This document shows, in pieces, positions 25,778 through 34,687 of a DNA stretch of 64,000 nucleotides. Source of the DNA: a bacterium (GTDB lineage: Bacteria > Armatimonadota > JACIXR01); contig JACIXR010000002.1 of the NCBI GenBank assembly GCA_014360495.1, positions 186,001 through 250,000 on the forward strand, read 5' to 3'. The notes beneath the pieces were generated by a model. It did no database searches. It saw only the letters and a program-made list of their open reading frames with translations, and was not told the DNA's origin. Each line of letters starts with the position of its first letter. Position 1 is the first letter of the stretch. A program made the position numbers and the translations under genes.

Positions 25778-27196
25778 ATGATAGAACGTACCGACCGCTG
25801 GCGCATCCTCTTCGCTCTACTCCTCGGCGTAATAATGGGACCAATTGACATCAGCATCGTCAACATTAACCTCCCCTTAATAGCTGAGACCTTCTCCGTT
25901 CCCGCTTATCGTATAGCCTGGGTCTCTATTTCCTATCTACTTATGCTCAGCACTCTGCTTCTTCCTTTTGGACGATTGGGCGATATGTTCGGCTTTAAGA
26001 AACTATACCTTTCTGGACTCCTAATTTTCACCCTCATCTCCCTCATCTGTGCCCTTTCCCCGAGCTTTCTCTTTCTCGTGATATCCCGTGGATTACAAGC
26101 TGTTGGGGCAGGGATAACGATGTCCCTTGCCCCTGCGATAATAACCGCTATCTTTCCCCCTAATGAAAGGGGACGAGCGCTGGGCTTATATGCGCTCTCA
26201 GTCGCCCTTGGTCTGGCGATTGGACCAAGCCTTGGCGGATTCCTCGGCTCCCTCTTCGGATGGCGTTCCATATTCCTTGCGAATATACCCTTTGGCATCC
26301 TTGCATTTTCACTAAATCTTAAACTTCTTCCAGAAGAGGGTAAGAAGGAAAAAGCTATATTTGATTATTTAGGTGCTTCCCTTTCCTTCACTTTCCTCCT
26401 CTCCCTCCTCCTCTTCATAACTGAAGCGCCCAAATTTGGTTTTAATTCCCCCTTTCTCATCCTCTTATTTCTCGGTTTCCTGCTCATCTATGTCCTCATC
26501 AAATGGGAGGGAATTTTCCCCGCGCCTCTTATAGATTTGTCCCTTTTCAGAAACAGGGTTTTCTCCCTCGCAATCTCCTCCGCATTCCTCAACTACCTCA
26601 CTCAATACATCCTCATTCTCTCGCTCCCTTTCTACCTTCAGAGAATTCTCAATTATTCTGCAAAGGACGCGGGAGCGCTAATGACCGCTTTCCCCCTCAC
26701 GACTCTCTTTGTGGCTCCTCTCGCTGGCTGGCTTTCGGATAAAATCGGGCACAGAGTGCCCGCCCTCCTCGGTCTTTCACTTTGCACACTGGCTGCTTTT
26801 CTTTTTTCCTTCCTCACCCCAAACGATGAAAAAACCTCCATTATCTGGCGCCTGAGTCTTTATGGATTAGGTACGGGTTTATTCCAATCTCCCAACAACA
26901 GCGCTGTTATGGGAGCAGTGGGGAGGAAGAGATTGGGGATAGGAGGAGGGATACTGGCAACTGTCCGCAATATGGGAATGGTTTTCGGCTTGGGGACAGC
27001 GAGCGCGGTTTTATCTTGGCGCTTAAAGCTTTACTCTTCGCTTAACCTGCAAAATCCCTTTTTCCTATCCCTTAGGGACGCATTTTTATCTGCGGGTTTA
27101 ATCTCCGGGATAACGGTAATCCTTGCCATAGCCAATTTCTTGGATATTGACAAACAAGGAAACTTGGTTAAAATGATTAATAGCAAAGGAAGGTGA
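25778..27196 (+). CDS. MFS transporter, DHA2 (14-helix drug exporter) type
   Basis: This 472-aa protein has about 14 hydrophobic helices. It opens with LGVIMGPIDISIVNINLPLI, the DHA2 form of the LDxTIVNVALP motif, then has motif A GRLGDMFGFKKLYLSG, motif C-like LAPAIITAIFPPNERGRALG and GLAIGPSLGGFLGSLFGWRS. The second half contains APLAGWLSDKIGHRVPAL. It probably exports hydrophobic compounds by proton antiport. The ribosome binding site is weak. clpC starts 6 bases after its stop, so the two may be on one transcript, though clpC is likely to have its own promoter. Confidence 0.85.
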   Translation: MIERTDRWRILFALLLGVIMGPIDISIVNINLPLIAETFSVPAYRIAWVSISYLLMLSTLLLPFGRLGDMFGFKKLYLSGLLIFTLISLICALSPSFLFLVISRGLQAVGAGITMSLAPAIITAIFPPNERGRALGLYALSVALGLAIGPSLGGFLGSLFGWRSIFLANIPFGILAFSLNLKLLPEEGKKEKAIFDYLGASLSFTFLLSLLLFITEAPKFGFNSPFLILLFLGFLLIYVLIKWEGIFPAPLIDLSLFRNRVFSLAISSAFLNYLTQYILILSLPFYLQRILNYSAKDAGALMTAFPLTTLFVAPLAGWLSDKIGHRVPALLGLSLCTLAAFLFSFLTPNDEKTSIIWRLSLYGLGTGLFQSPNNSAVMGAVGRKRLGIGGGILATVRNMGMVFGLGTASAVLSWRLKLYSSLNLQNPFFLSLRDAFLSAGLISGITVILAIANFLDIDKQGNLVKMINSKGR

Positions 27197-27202
27197 ACAT
27201 TG

Positions 27203-29680
27203 ATGTGGCAAAGGTTCACGGAAAGAGTTAGAAAAATCATCCGCTACGCCCAAGACGAGGCGCAGAGGTTAGGGGATTCTTATGTGGGGACGGAGCACCT
27301 GCTCCTGGCGATAACGAGGGATGCGGATTGTGTGGCGGCGAGAGTATTAGAGAGGATGGGTGTGAATTTGGCTCGTCTGCGTGCGGAGATTGAACGCGAA
27401 TTGAAAGCTAATCCCTTCGCGATACGCCCCCTTCCTCCGGAGGAAGTGATGCCTTCTCACAAGGTAAGCAAGGTTATGGAGTTGGCTTACGATGAGGCGC
27501 GCCAGATGGGAGCTTCCTATGTAGGAACAGAGCATATCCTTTTAGGATTAATAAGGGAAGGAGAAGGGATGGGGGCGATAATTTTAAGAAGAATGGGTAT
27601 AGATTTGGAGAAAGCTAGGAGGGAAGTAGTTGAGCACCTTCGGGAGGAAGGGCTTAACTTAGGGACCTCCACTTTAAGACGACCCCGGACACGCACTCCT
27701 ACATTGGATGAATTCGGCAGGGATTTAACCCAGCTTGCGAGGGAACGTAAGCTTGACCCTGTTATCGGGAGGGAAAAGGAAATAGAGAGGGTAATTCAGA
27801 TACTAACGAGGCGCACGAAGAACAACCCCGTTTTGGTGGGTGAGCCTGGCGTGGGGAAGACGGCTATAGTTGAGGGGTTGGCACAGGAGATTGCCCGCGG
27901 GGATGTTCCCGATATACTGAAAGACAAAAGGATAGTGAGCTTGGATTTAGGAAGTTTGGTGGCGGGGACGAAGTATAGGGGAGAATTTGAGGAGAGGATG
28001 AAGAGAGTTTTGGACGAGGTTCGGAGAAGCCAAAAAGAGGTGATATTATTCATTGACGAACTACATACCCTTGTGGGAGCTGGTGCAGCTGAAGGGGCGA
28101 TAGATGCCTCCAGTATTTTAAAGCCCGCTCTTTCCAAGGGAGAGATACAGTGCATAGGGACGGCTACTCTTGACGATTATCGCAAATATGTGGAGAAAGA
28201 CCCCGCTTTGGAGAGACGCTTCCAGCCCGTGAAAGTGGAAGAGCCAAGCGTAGAGATGACGATTGAGATTCTTAAGGGGTTGAGACGTCGCTATGAGGAA
28301 CATCATATGGTTCAGATAACGGATGAAGCGATTGAGGCGGCTGTCCGACTCTCCAAACGCTACATCACTGATAGATATCTCCCCGATAAAGCCATAGACC
28401 TTATGGATGAAGCCGCTTCCCGAGTGAAGCTCAGGGCTTCTCTCCCGCCAGAGAAGATAAGAGCTTTAAAGGAGGAGCTGGAGCGTATTGAGGAAGAGAA
28501 GGAAAGCGTCGCTACGACCCTTGATTATGATAGATTGCAAAGGTTAAAGGAAAGGGAAGAGGAACTCAAGCTGAAGCTGAGGGAGTTGGAAAGGGAATGG
28601 GAGGAAGAAAGGAGCAAGATAGAACTCGTTGTAACGGATGAGGATATAGCGAAGGTTGTGTCAATATGGACGGGCATACCGGTCTCCCGCCTCGTTGAAA
28701 CTGAGAGGGAGCGTCTCCAGAGGATGGAGGAGATACTGAGCCAGAGGATTATTGGGCAGGAGGAAGCGATAAGAACCGTGAGCAGGGCGATAAGGCGAGC
28801 CCGCTCAGGGATTAAAGACCCTCGCAGACCAATCGCCTCCTTCATTTTCGTGGGACCGACTGGGGTAGGGAAGACCGAGACCGCAAAGGCGCTCGCCGAG
28901 TTCCTGTTTGACAACGAGGATGCTATGGTTCGCCTTGATATGTCCGAGTATATGGAAAGATTCAATGTCTCACGCTTGATTGGTGCGCCTCCTGGTTATG
29001 TGGGCTATGAAGAAGGAGGACAATTAACTGAGGCAGTGAGGAGACGCCCTTATACAGTTGTCCTCTTAGACGAGATAGAAAAAGCTCATCCCGATGTATT
29101 CAACATCCTTATGCAGGTTATGGAGGACGGAAGGCTCACCGATTCACAAGGGAGAGTGGTTGATTTCAAAAACACCATAATAATAATGACTTCAAATATA
29201 GGAACGAAAGATGCATCATCAAGGAGGAGAATAGGTTTCACCTCCGATTTGAGAGATTACTACTATGAGGAAACAAGGGAAGCGTTGCTTGAGCGTGTCA
29301 AGAGCACCTTCCGTCCCGAATTCCTCAATCGCGTTGATGAGATAGTGTTCTTCAAGGACCTTTCCTTTGAGGAGATAAAAAGGATAGTGGACCTATTTAT
29401 CAAGAGGATAAACGAGCAATTAGCAGAGCATTCCCTTAAGTTGGAGATAACCGATGGGGTGAGGGAGAAGCTCGCTAAAGAAGGTTTCGACCCTGCTTTC
29501 GGAGCAAGACCCCTTCGCAGGACGATTCAGAGATACATAGAAGACCCCCTTTCCGAGCACATCTTGAGGGGAGAATTCAAGGAAGGAGATACAATCCTCG
29601 TGGATGTTGATGAGGAAGGGAAGGTCCTGTTTCTCCGCAAAGGGGAACCCGTCGGAGCGGTGAGCGGGAAAGAAGGATAG
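27203..29680 (+). CDS. clpC: ATP-dependent Clp protease ATP-binding subunit ClpC
   Basis: This ~825-aa Hsp100 unfoldase has two N-terminal Clp repeats (residues ~5-150, FTERVRKIIRYAQDEAQRLG and KVSKVMELAYDEARQMGA). AAA+ module 1 follows (Walker A GEPGVGKTAIVEG, Walker B VILFIDELHTLVGAG). Next is a coiled middle segment with a UVR-like pattern (PEKIRALKEELERIEEEKES), then AAA+ module 2 (GPTGVGKTETAKALAEF, VVLLDEIEKAHPDVF). RRRIGF provides the IGF loop that docks on ClpP. ATG at 27203 is preferred to the preceding TTG. In Firmicutes clpC sits with ctsR-mcsAB; those are absent here, but radA follows as usual. Confidence 0.96.
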   Translation: MWQRFTERVRKIIRYAQDEAQRLGDSYVGTEHLLLAITRDADCVAARVLERMGVNLARLRAEIERELKANPFAIRPLPPEEVMPSHKVSKVMELAYDEARQMGASYVGTEHILLGLIREGEGMGAIILRRMGIDLEKARREVVEHLREEGLNLGTSTLRRPRTRTPTLDEFGRDLTQLARERKLDPVIGREKEIERVIQILTRRTKNNPVLVGEPGVGKTAIVEGLAQEIARGDVPDILKDKRIVSLDLGSLVAGTKYRGEFEERMKRVLDEVRRSQKEVILFIDELHTLVGAGAAEGAIDASSILKPALSKGEIQCIGTATLDDYRKYVEKDPALERRFQPVKVEEPSVEMTIEILKGLRRRYEEHHMVQITDEAIEAAVRLSKRYITDRYLPDKAIDLMDEAASRVKLRASLPPEKIRALKEELERIEEEKESVATTLDYDRLQRLKEREEELKLKLRELEREWEEERSKIELVVTDEDIAKVVSIWTGIPVSRLVETERERLQRMEEILSQRIIGQEEAIRTVSRAIRRARSGIKDPRRPIASFIFVGPTGVGKTETAKALAEFLFDNEDAMVRLDMSEYMERFNVSRLIGAPPGYVGYEEGGQLTEAVRRRPYTVVLLDEIEKAHPDVFNILMQVMEDGRLTDSQGRVVDFKNTIIIMTSNIGTKDASSRRRIGFTSDLRDYYYEETREALLERVKSTFRPEFLNRVDEIVFFKDLSFEEIKRIVDLFIKRINEQLAEHSLKLEITDGVREKLAKEGFDPAFGARPLRRTIQRYIEDPLSEHILRGEFKEGDTILVDVDEEGKVLFLRKGEPVGAVSGKEG

Positions 29681-29686
29681 ATTTAA

Positions 29687-31042
29687 ATGCCTCGGGAGAA
29701 GGTCCGCTACCGTTGCTCTCGCTGTGGCTACGAGAGCGAACAATGGATGGGTAGATGCCCCGAATGCGGCGAGTTCGGCACCCTTGAAAAGCTGGAAATA
29801 AGGGAAGAAAGAGAAAAGAGAGAATGTCCCCGCTTAGCCCCCCTTAAGCAGGTGGAAATAGCCAAAGATGAGAGGTTCTCAACGGGTGGAGAGGAAATGG
29901 ATAGGGTATTGGGTGGTGGGATTGTAAGAGGGGCAGTGATTCTACTTGGAGGCGAGCCGGGCATAGGCAAATCCACCCTCCTTTTACAAGTCGCCTCCAA
30001 GCTCTGCGAAAGGGGAAACGTCCTCTATGTATCAGGGGAGGAAAGCCCATCCCAGATAAAGCTGAGGGCATCTCGCTTGAATATCAACGAGGAAAAGCTC
30101 CTCTTGCTTGCGGAGACGGATGTTGAATCCATAGTGGAGAGCATCCTCTCCCTTAAACCAGAAGCGGTTATCATAGATTCAATCCAGACAATTTATCATC
30201 CCGAAATAGAATCTCCTCCGGGAACCGTTAGCCAGGTTAGAGAATGCGCCTTCCGCTTGATAAATCTCGTTAAGACCCTTGGCATTCCCCTCTTCTTGGT
30301 TGGTCATATCACGAAGGAAGGCACCCTCGCCGGTCCCAAGACATTGGAACATATGGTGGATTGCGTCCTCTACCTCGAAGGGGATGGAGTTCACCCTTGG
30401 AGGATATTGAGGGCAACTAAGAATCGTTTCGGTTCAACGAACGAGGTGGCTATGTTTGAGATGAGGGAAGAGGGAATGGTGGAGGTTAAAAATCCCTCCC
30501 TTGAGCTCTTAGCGGAGAGGGATAAGCACGCTGTTGGCTCAGTAGTTACGGCGATTATGGAGGGAAGCCGTCCCCTCCTTCACGAAGTTCAAGCCCTTGT
30601 AACCTATTCGCCTTTCCCCCAGCCGAGAAGGATGGCGCAGGGAGTGGACTATAATAGATTCGTCATAATGGTAGCGGTTTTAGAGAAGAAGCTCGGCTTG
30701 AAGCTCTACCAACAAGATGTGCTAGTTAATGTGGTAGGAGGGATAAGGATTGATGAGCCGGCAGCTGATTTGGCAATGGCTATGGCTATATTCAGCAGCG
30801 CGAAGAGTCAGCCTCTACCGCCAGACCTTATCGTTTTCGGAGAAGTAGGGCTTGGCGGGGAGATAAGGAGCGTCCCCTGGGCGCAAAGCAGATTGGAGGA
30901 GGCGGAAAGATTGGGCTTCACCAAAGCCCTCATTCCCAGACATAATCTCAAGAAAATAAGCCCACCCCAGGATTTGAAAATCCTCGGGGTGAGCAATCTT
31001 AAAGAAGCAGTAGGCATCCTGCAAGGAGGCGAAGAATGGTAG
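29687..31042 (+). CDS. radA: DNA repair protein RadA (Sms)
   Basis: This 451-aa protein has an N-terminal zinc finger CSRCGYESEQWMGRCPECGE (C4), a RecA-like ATPase with GEPGIGKSTLLLQVASKL (Walker A) and AVIIDSIQTIY (Walker B), the RadA signature KNRFGSTNEVAMFEM, and a C-terminal Lon-protease-like domain (residues ~270-450). It drives branch migration in recombination and helps process stalled forks. The gene lies 6 bases after clpC and overlaps the start of the following Fe-S gene by 7 bases, indicating an operon. Confidence 0.96.
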   Translation: MPREKVRYRCSRCGYESEQWMGRCPECGEFGTLEKLEIREEREKRECPRLAPLKQVEIAKDERFSTGGEEMDRVLGGGIVRGAVILLGGEPGIGKSTLLLQVASKLCERGNVLYVSGEESPSQIKLRASRLNINEEKLLLLAETDVESIVESILSLKPEAVIIDSIQTIYHPEIESPPGTVSQVRECAFRLINLVKTLGIPLFLVGHITKEGTLAGPKTLEHMVDCVLYLEGDGVHPWRILRATKNRFGSTNEVAMFEMREEGMVEVKNPSLELLAERDKHAVGSVVTAIMEGSRPLLHEVQALVTYSPFPQPRRMAQGVDYNRFVIMVAVLEKKLGLKLYQQDVLVNVVGGIRIDEPAADLAMAMAIFSSAKSQPLPPDLIVFGEVGLGGEIRSVPWAQSRLEEAERLGFTKALIPRHNLKKISPPQDLKILGVSNLKEAVGILQGGEEW

Positions 31043-31965
31043 ATAAGTTAAAGGAACTTGTAAAGTCCCTTTTGAGCGAAGAGAAAGTTGATGTCGTCAT
31101 CGCCTATGGGCAAGGTTCTTTCCCCTTCCGCTCTATTCCTATCTTCATAGAGAAAGCGGAGGATGTGGATAAAATGGTCTTTAATTCCTTCTGCTATCAT
31201 AATCTCGCGAAGTATATTCCTCAGGAGAGGGATAAAAAAATCGGCATAGTAGCCCTCGGTTGCACGGGAAGAAGCCTCTCTATCCTGCTTCAAGAGAGGC
31301 AGATAGATAGGGAAAATCTATATATCATAGGTGTGGCTTGCCCAGGGATGATAGATTTCAATAAGCTCGCATCAAAGGCGAATCTCAGGCTCGTGAGGGA
31401 AATAAGAGAAGAAGGGGAGGAATTGATAATTGAACCTCAGGGTATAAGGTTGCCCCGAAAGGCTTTCCTTTACAAGTCCTGCGCGGTTTGCCCTTATCCC
31501 ACTCCCCTCCTCTATGACGAGCTCCTCGGTGAGAAAAGGGAAGGACAACTCGCTTTTCCCGATGTTGAGGAGATGGAAAAGCTCTCTTTGGAGGAACGCA
31601 AGAATTATCTTGATGAAAGATTCGCCCTTTGCATTCGCTGTTTCGCCTGCAGGCTATCCTGTCCTTCCTGCTATTGTAAGGAATGCTTCGCGGAAAGCCT
31701 CCTTCCTCGCTTTGTCTCCCATCAAATAACCACCGAGGATAATCGTCTCTTCCATCTCAACAGGGCTATGCATCTCGCAGGGCGTTGCGTTTCCTGCGGG
31801 GAATGCCTGCGAGCCTGCCCCCTAGATATCCCGATGTTTGACCTCCATAGGAAGTTGGAGAAATCGGTTTACGAGTTGTATCAATATGTCTCTGGGATGG
31901 ACCCATCTCAACCTCCCCTCTTAGCAACCTATTCACCTGAAGACCCCGACCTGGAAGGAGAGTAA
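31036..31965 (+). CDS. 4Fe-4S electron-transfer protein (dicluster type, FrhB/Hdr-like N-terminus)
   Basis: This 309-aa protein has an N-terminal part with KKIGIVALGCTGRSLSILLQ and YIIGVACPGMID, resembling flavin/Fe-S subunits of the FrhB/HdrA-linked kind. A Cys-rich patch (CAVCPYPTP) follows, then the two-cluster domain: CIRCFACRLSCPSCYCKEC and CVSCGECLRACPLDIP, about 70 residues apart. It is cytoplasmic, with no signal or membrane helix. It overlaps radA by 7 bases and is followed after 2 bases by a second Fe-S protein, so the pair probably forms one electron-transfer module. The oxidoreductase they serve is not in the window. Confidence 0.7.
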   Translation: MVDKLKELVKSLLSEEKVDVVIAYGQGSFPFRSIPIFIEKAEDVDKMVFNSFCYHNLAKYIPQERDKKIGIVALGCTGRSLSILLQERQIDRENLYIIGVACPGMIDFNKLASKANLRLVREIREEGEELIIEPQGIRLPRKAFLYKSCAVCPYPTPLLYDELLGEKREGQLAFPDVEEMEKLSLEERKNYLDERFALCIRCFACRLSCPSCYCKECFAESLLPRFVSHQITTEDNRLFHLNRAMHLAGRCVSCGECLRACPLDIPMFDLHRKLEKSVYELYQYVSGMDPSQPPLLATYSPEDPDLEGE

Positions 31966-31967
31966 AG

Positions 31968-32993
31968 ATGAACAAAATCTATTTCGCCAGAGAGGACGAT
32001 ATTAAAAGATTTTTGCAAAACTTAAAGGAAAAAATGACGGTTATCGCTCCCCGAAAGTGGGGCGATGTGGTAGTATACGCCCAGATTGAAAATCCTGATG
32101 AGTGGGTAAGGGAAGGATTACCGGTGCGTCCCCTAAAGGAATGGTTCTTCCCTGCTTCTGAGCACCTCTTCTATTTCCGAGATGGCAAGATTGTGGAACC
32201 TAAAAATCAGGATGAGCCCTTCCTCATCTGGGGAGCGAGGATGTGCGATATAGCCAGCTTAAAACTCCTTGATAAAGTCTTCAATAGCGTCTATAAAGAC
32301 CCCTACTATATCAGGAAAAGAGAGCTCGCTACGATAGTTCTCCTCCGTTGTCGTGAACCGATGTGGGGTTGCTTCTGCAAGGAAATGGGAATAACGGAGG
32401 AAGGCGCGGATGTGATTCTCACTCCCTTAGAGGATGGATTCCTCCTTGAGATAGGCTCGGAGAAGGGAGAGGGACTCTTGGGGAGAGCGGGAATGGAATT
32501 TGAGAACTGCGAGGATAGAATAGAGAAGAGGAATGGATTCATCAGGAGATTTGAGGAGTCATTTGATGAGCTATATGATAAGCAAGGGGTATATGATTTT
32601 TTGAAAAGGGCTTGGGAGCATTCCATCTGGGAGGAATTTGCGAGGAGATGTTTGGGGTGCGGCATCTGCACATTCCTATGCCCAACCTGCCACTGCTTTG
32701 ACATTGAGGATGAGAATCTCTCTCTTCAAGTGGGCGCTCGCTTCCGATGTTGGGATACCTGTCAATTCTCCCTCTTCACCCTCCAAACCTCAGGGCATAA
32801 TCCTCGTCCTACTAAAAAGGAGAGGGTAAGGCAAAGATTTATGCATAAGCTCGCTTACTGTCCCGAGAGATATTCGGAGACATTCTGCACGGGTTGCGGT
32901 AGGTGCGTCAGGCTTTGTCCTGTGAACATAGATATAAGGGAAGTTTTGAAGCTTCCAACTACCCAAGGGGTGACTCCTACTGGTCAACCTTAG
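31968..32993 (+). CDS. 4Fe-4S dicluster protein, HydB/AsrA/FlxB-like
   Basis: This 341-aa protein has an alpha/beta N-terminal domain (MTVIAPRKWGDVVVYAQI, PFLIWGARMCDIASLKLLD, RELATIVLLRCREP) typical of the beta subunit of sulfhydrogenase, anaerobic sulfite reductase subunit A and FlxB proteins. It is followed by two clusters, CLGCGICTFLCPTCHC and CTGCGRCVRLCPVNID. Such proteins link NAD(P)H-flavoproteins to hydrogenase or Hdr-type enzymes. Here the FAD/NAD-binding partner (HydG/AsrB) is not adjacent; the upstream dicluster protein may take its place. The 3' end overlaps the apparent start of the nucleoside phosphorylase gene. Confidence 0.75.
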   Translation: MNKIYFAREDDIKRFLQNLKEKMTVIAPRKWGDVVVYAQIENPDEWVREGLPVRPLKEWFFPASEHLFYFRDGKIVEPKNQDEPFLIWGARMCDIASLKLLDKVFNSVYKDPYYIRKRELATIVLLRCREPMWGCFCKEMGITEEGADVILTPLEDGFLLEIGSEKGEGLLGRAGMEFENCEDRIEKRNGFIRRFEESFDELYDKQGVYDFLKRAWEHSIWEEFARRCLGCGICTFLCPTCHCFDIEDENLSLQVGARFRCWDTCQFSLFTLQTSGHNPRPTKKERVRQRFMHKLAYCPERYSETFCTGCGRCVRLCPVNIDIREVLKLPTTQGVTPTGQP

Positions 32994-34212
32994 GGCAAGG
33001 GAGATAATCAGAAGGAAAAGGGATGGGTTAAATTTAAGCGGTGATGAAATAGGGTGGTTTGTTGAAGCTTTCTTAAAAGGGGAGGTTGGGGAAGGCGAAA
33101 TGTCTGCGTTTTTGATGGCTGTTTTCCTCAGGGGGATGGATAGGGAGGAGACCTATCATCTCACTATGGCGATGGCTTACTCGGGTGAAATCCTTGACCT
33201 CTCACAAATTGAGGGAATTAAAGTTGATAAGCATTCAACAGGCGGAGTTGGTGATAAGGTTACGCTGATTTTTGCTCCTTTGGTGGCTTCAGCTGGTCTC
33301 ATCGTCCCAAAGCTTTCCGGAAGGGCTTTGGGTCATACCGGCGGGACAATTGATAAATTGGAGGCTATACCGGGCTTCAGGGCTTCGTTAAGTAGAGCGG
33401 AATTCCTCTCTCAATTGAAGAGGATTGGATTGGCTGTATCGGCGCAGACGGAGGAACTTGCTCCCGCTGATAAATACATTTACTCCTTGAGAAACAGGAT
33501 TGCCTGTGTGGAAAGCCTTCCCCTCATCGTCTCAAGCATTATGTCAAAGAAGATAGCGGGCGGCGCGGATGTGATTATCGTTGATGTGAAATCAGGCAGA
33601 GGAGCATTTATGAGTGGGGAGGAGGCGAGGAAATTGGCTGAGGAGTTGGTCGCGGTGGGGGAGATGGCGGGGAAGAAGGTATCCGCTGAGATAACGCCAA
33701 TGGACCAGCCGCTTGGCTATGCGGTGGGTAGGGCTTTGGAGGTAAAGGAAGCGATTGAGGTTTTAAAAGGGAATGGACCGGAGGATGTTAGGGATGTTTG
33801 CCTTTCACTCGCTGGGTTGGCTTTCTGGAGGGCGGGGATATCCAATTGCCGAGAGGAAGGGAAGAGAAAAGCTCAGGAGCTGTTGGAAAACGGAAGGGCA
33901 TTGGAGAAGTTTGCCAAATGGATGGAAGCGCAGGGGGCGAATCCGAGGATAATTGACGATTTCACCCTTTTGCCATCGGCGGATAGCAAACCCTTCTTTG
34001 CAGATAAAAGGGGAATAGTTGAAGGGATAGATTGCAAAAGATTGGGCGAGATATCGCATATCCTTGATGTTCATCCGGGAGGAGGGATAATTTTGAGGAA
34101 AAAATTAGGGGATGATGTAAAGGAAGGAGAAGAATTGGCGCTTTTATTCGGGGAGGAACCCAACCTAAGCAAGGCTTGGGAGGAGATGAAAGGCGTATTC
34201 CTCATTGAATAA
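32980..34212 (+). CDS. pdp: pyrimidine-nucleoside (thymidine) phosphorylase, no standard start codon
   Basis: The enzyme splits thymidine or uridine with phosphate. Core motifs: DKHSTGGVGDKVTLIFAPLV, KLSGRALGHTGGTIDKLEAI, AQTEELAPADKYIYSLRN and KSGRGAFM. A first in-frame ATG at 33100 would cut off conserved N-terminal sequence: the frame upstream reads LRAREIIRRKRDGLNLSGDE, the normal family start. It is open back to a TGA at 32971 and has no ATG, GTG or TTG. CTG at 32980, 9 bases after AAGGGG, is the best candidate, giving 410 aa (usual 430-440, with the C-terminus a little short). It overlaps the previous gene by 14 bases, so coupled translation is likely. Confidence 0.88.
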   Translation: MVNLRAREIIRRKRDGLNLSGDEIGWFVEAFLKGEVGEGEMSAFLMAVFLRGMDREETYHLTMAMAYSGEILDLSQIEGIKVDKHSTGGVGDKVTLIFAPLVASAGLIVPKLSGRALGHTGGTIDKLEAIPGFRASLSRAEFLSQLKRIGLAVSAQTEELAPADKYIYSLRNRIACVESLPLIVSSIMSKKIAGGADVIIVDVKSGRGAFMSGEEARKLAEELVAVGEMAGKKVSAEITPMDQPLGYAVGRALEVKEAIEVLKGNGPEDVRDVCLSLAGLAFWRAGISNCREEGKRKAQELLENGRALEKFAKWMEAQGANPRIIDDFTLLPSADSKPFFADKRGIVEGIDCKRLGEISHILDVHPGGGIILRKKLGDDVKEGEELALLFGEEPNLSKAWEEMKGVFLIE

Positions 34213-34218
34213 GGAGAG

Positions 34219-34278
34219 ATGTTTAAGCCAATAATATCGGACTTTTTGATTGCTCTAAAGACGAGATTTCTTCGCTAA
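34219..34278 (+). other. 19-codon frame with good ribosome binding site
   Basis: AAGGAGAG followed by a 19-codon frame (MFKPIISDFLIALKTRFLR) directly after the phosphorylase stop. The frame ends as it runs into a dispersed repeat, so it may be the head of a gene cut off by the repeat, or chance. Confidence 0.25.
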
Positions 34279-34345
34279 CCCTAGCAATGACAGTGGAAGA
34301 TGTAATCGCGAGACCACCGTAGGCGGGCGTGGCAATTTCTTCCCA
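34265..34345. repeat. dispersed palindromic repeat, copy A
   Basis: It contains AGCAATGACAGTGGA and CGTAGGCGGGCGTGGCAAT, fragments of the intergenic repeat family also seen near 40.85, 43.0, 47.5, 47.7, 58.5 and 62.6 kb. From here to about 34500 nothing else was recognised. Confidence 0.6.
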
Positions 34346-34508
34346 TCACAGGAAAAAAAACATAATTTAAAAAACATTCCAGAAAAGGGGCTACGAAACA
34401 CCCGTTCCCATTTAATTGCTATTTTCAATAGAAGATGAGGCAGGAGGCGAAGCATTTCCTGAATTAAGCGATGAATGGAGAGGTTATACCGATTATGTTA
34501 TGTTTAAT

Positions 34509-34675
34509 TCATAAAAGGGAACCTCCCTCCGTGTAGCCACCTAACCCCAAAGAAGCATGGGCTTTTCCCTGAATTCGTCAGCAACTCTTATCACTATCGG
34601 CGATTCAATCCAACTCGCTTAGGTTGGATAAGATACGCTTCCGAAGCTGACAAAACCCGCTTTCATCCTCTCCAT
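34509..34675 (-). pseudogene. wrecked sugar isomerase (L-fucose isomerase-like) remnant
   Basis: A strong site (AGGAGGTG) is followed at 34675 by an ATG and MERMKAGFVSFGSVSYPT, then a stop. Further down come IVIRVADEFREKPMLLWG and, after a one-base shift, LGLGGYTEGGSLL. Intact L-fucose isomerase-like proteins start KxGFVxFGEVNTPR and later carry (V)IRVADEFRDKPMLLWGL, then GYTExGxL, but separated by hundreds of residues from the start. The fragments therefore imply a large internal deletion plus stops and a frameshift. It lies 3' of the aldolase-kinase-GH4 operon in the same direction, where a sugar isomerase would fit the pathway. Confidence 0.55.
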
Positions 34676-34687
34676 TTCCAACACCTC

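Noticed and set aside
27200-27202. TTG as clpC start
   Set aside because: The next codon is ATG with better distance from AAGGAAGG; the homologous start is at this Met.
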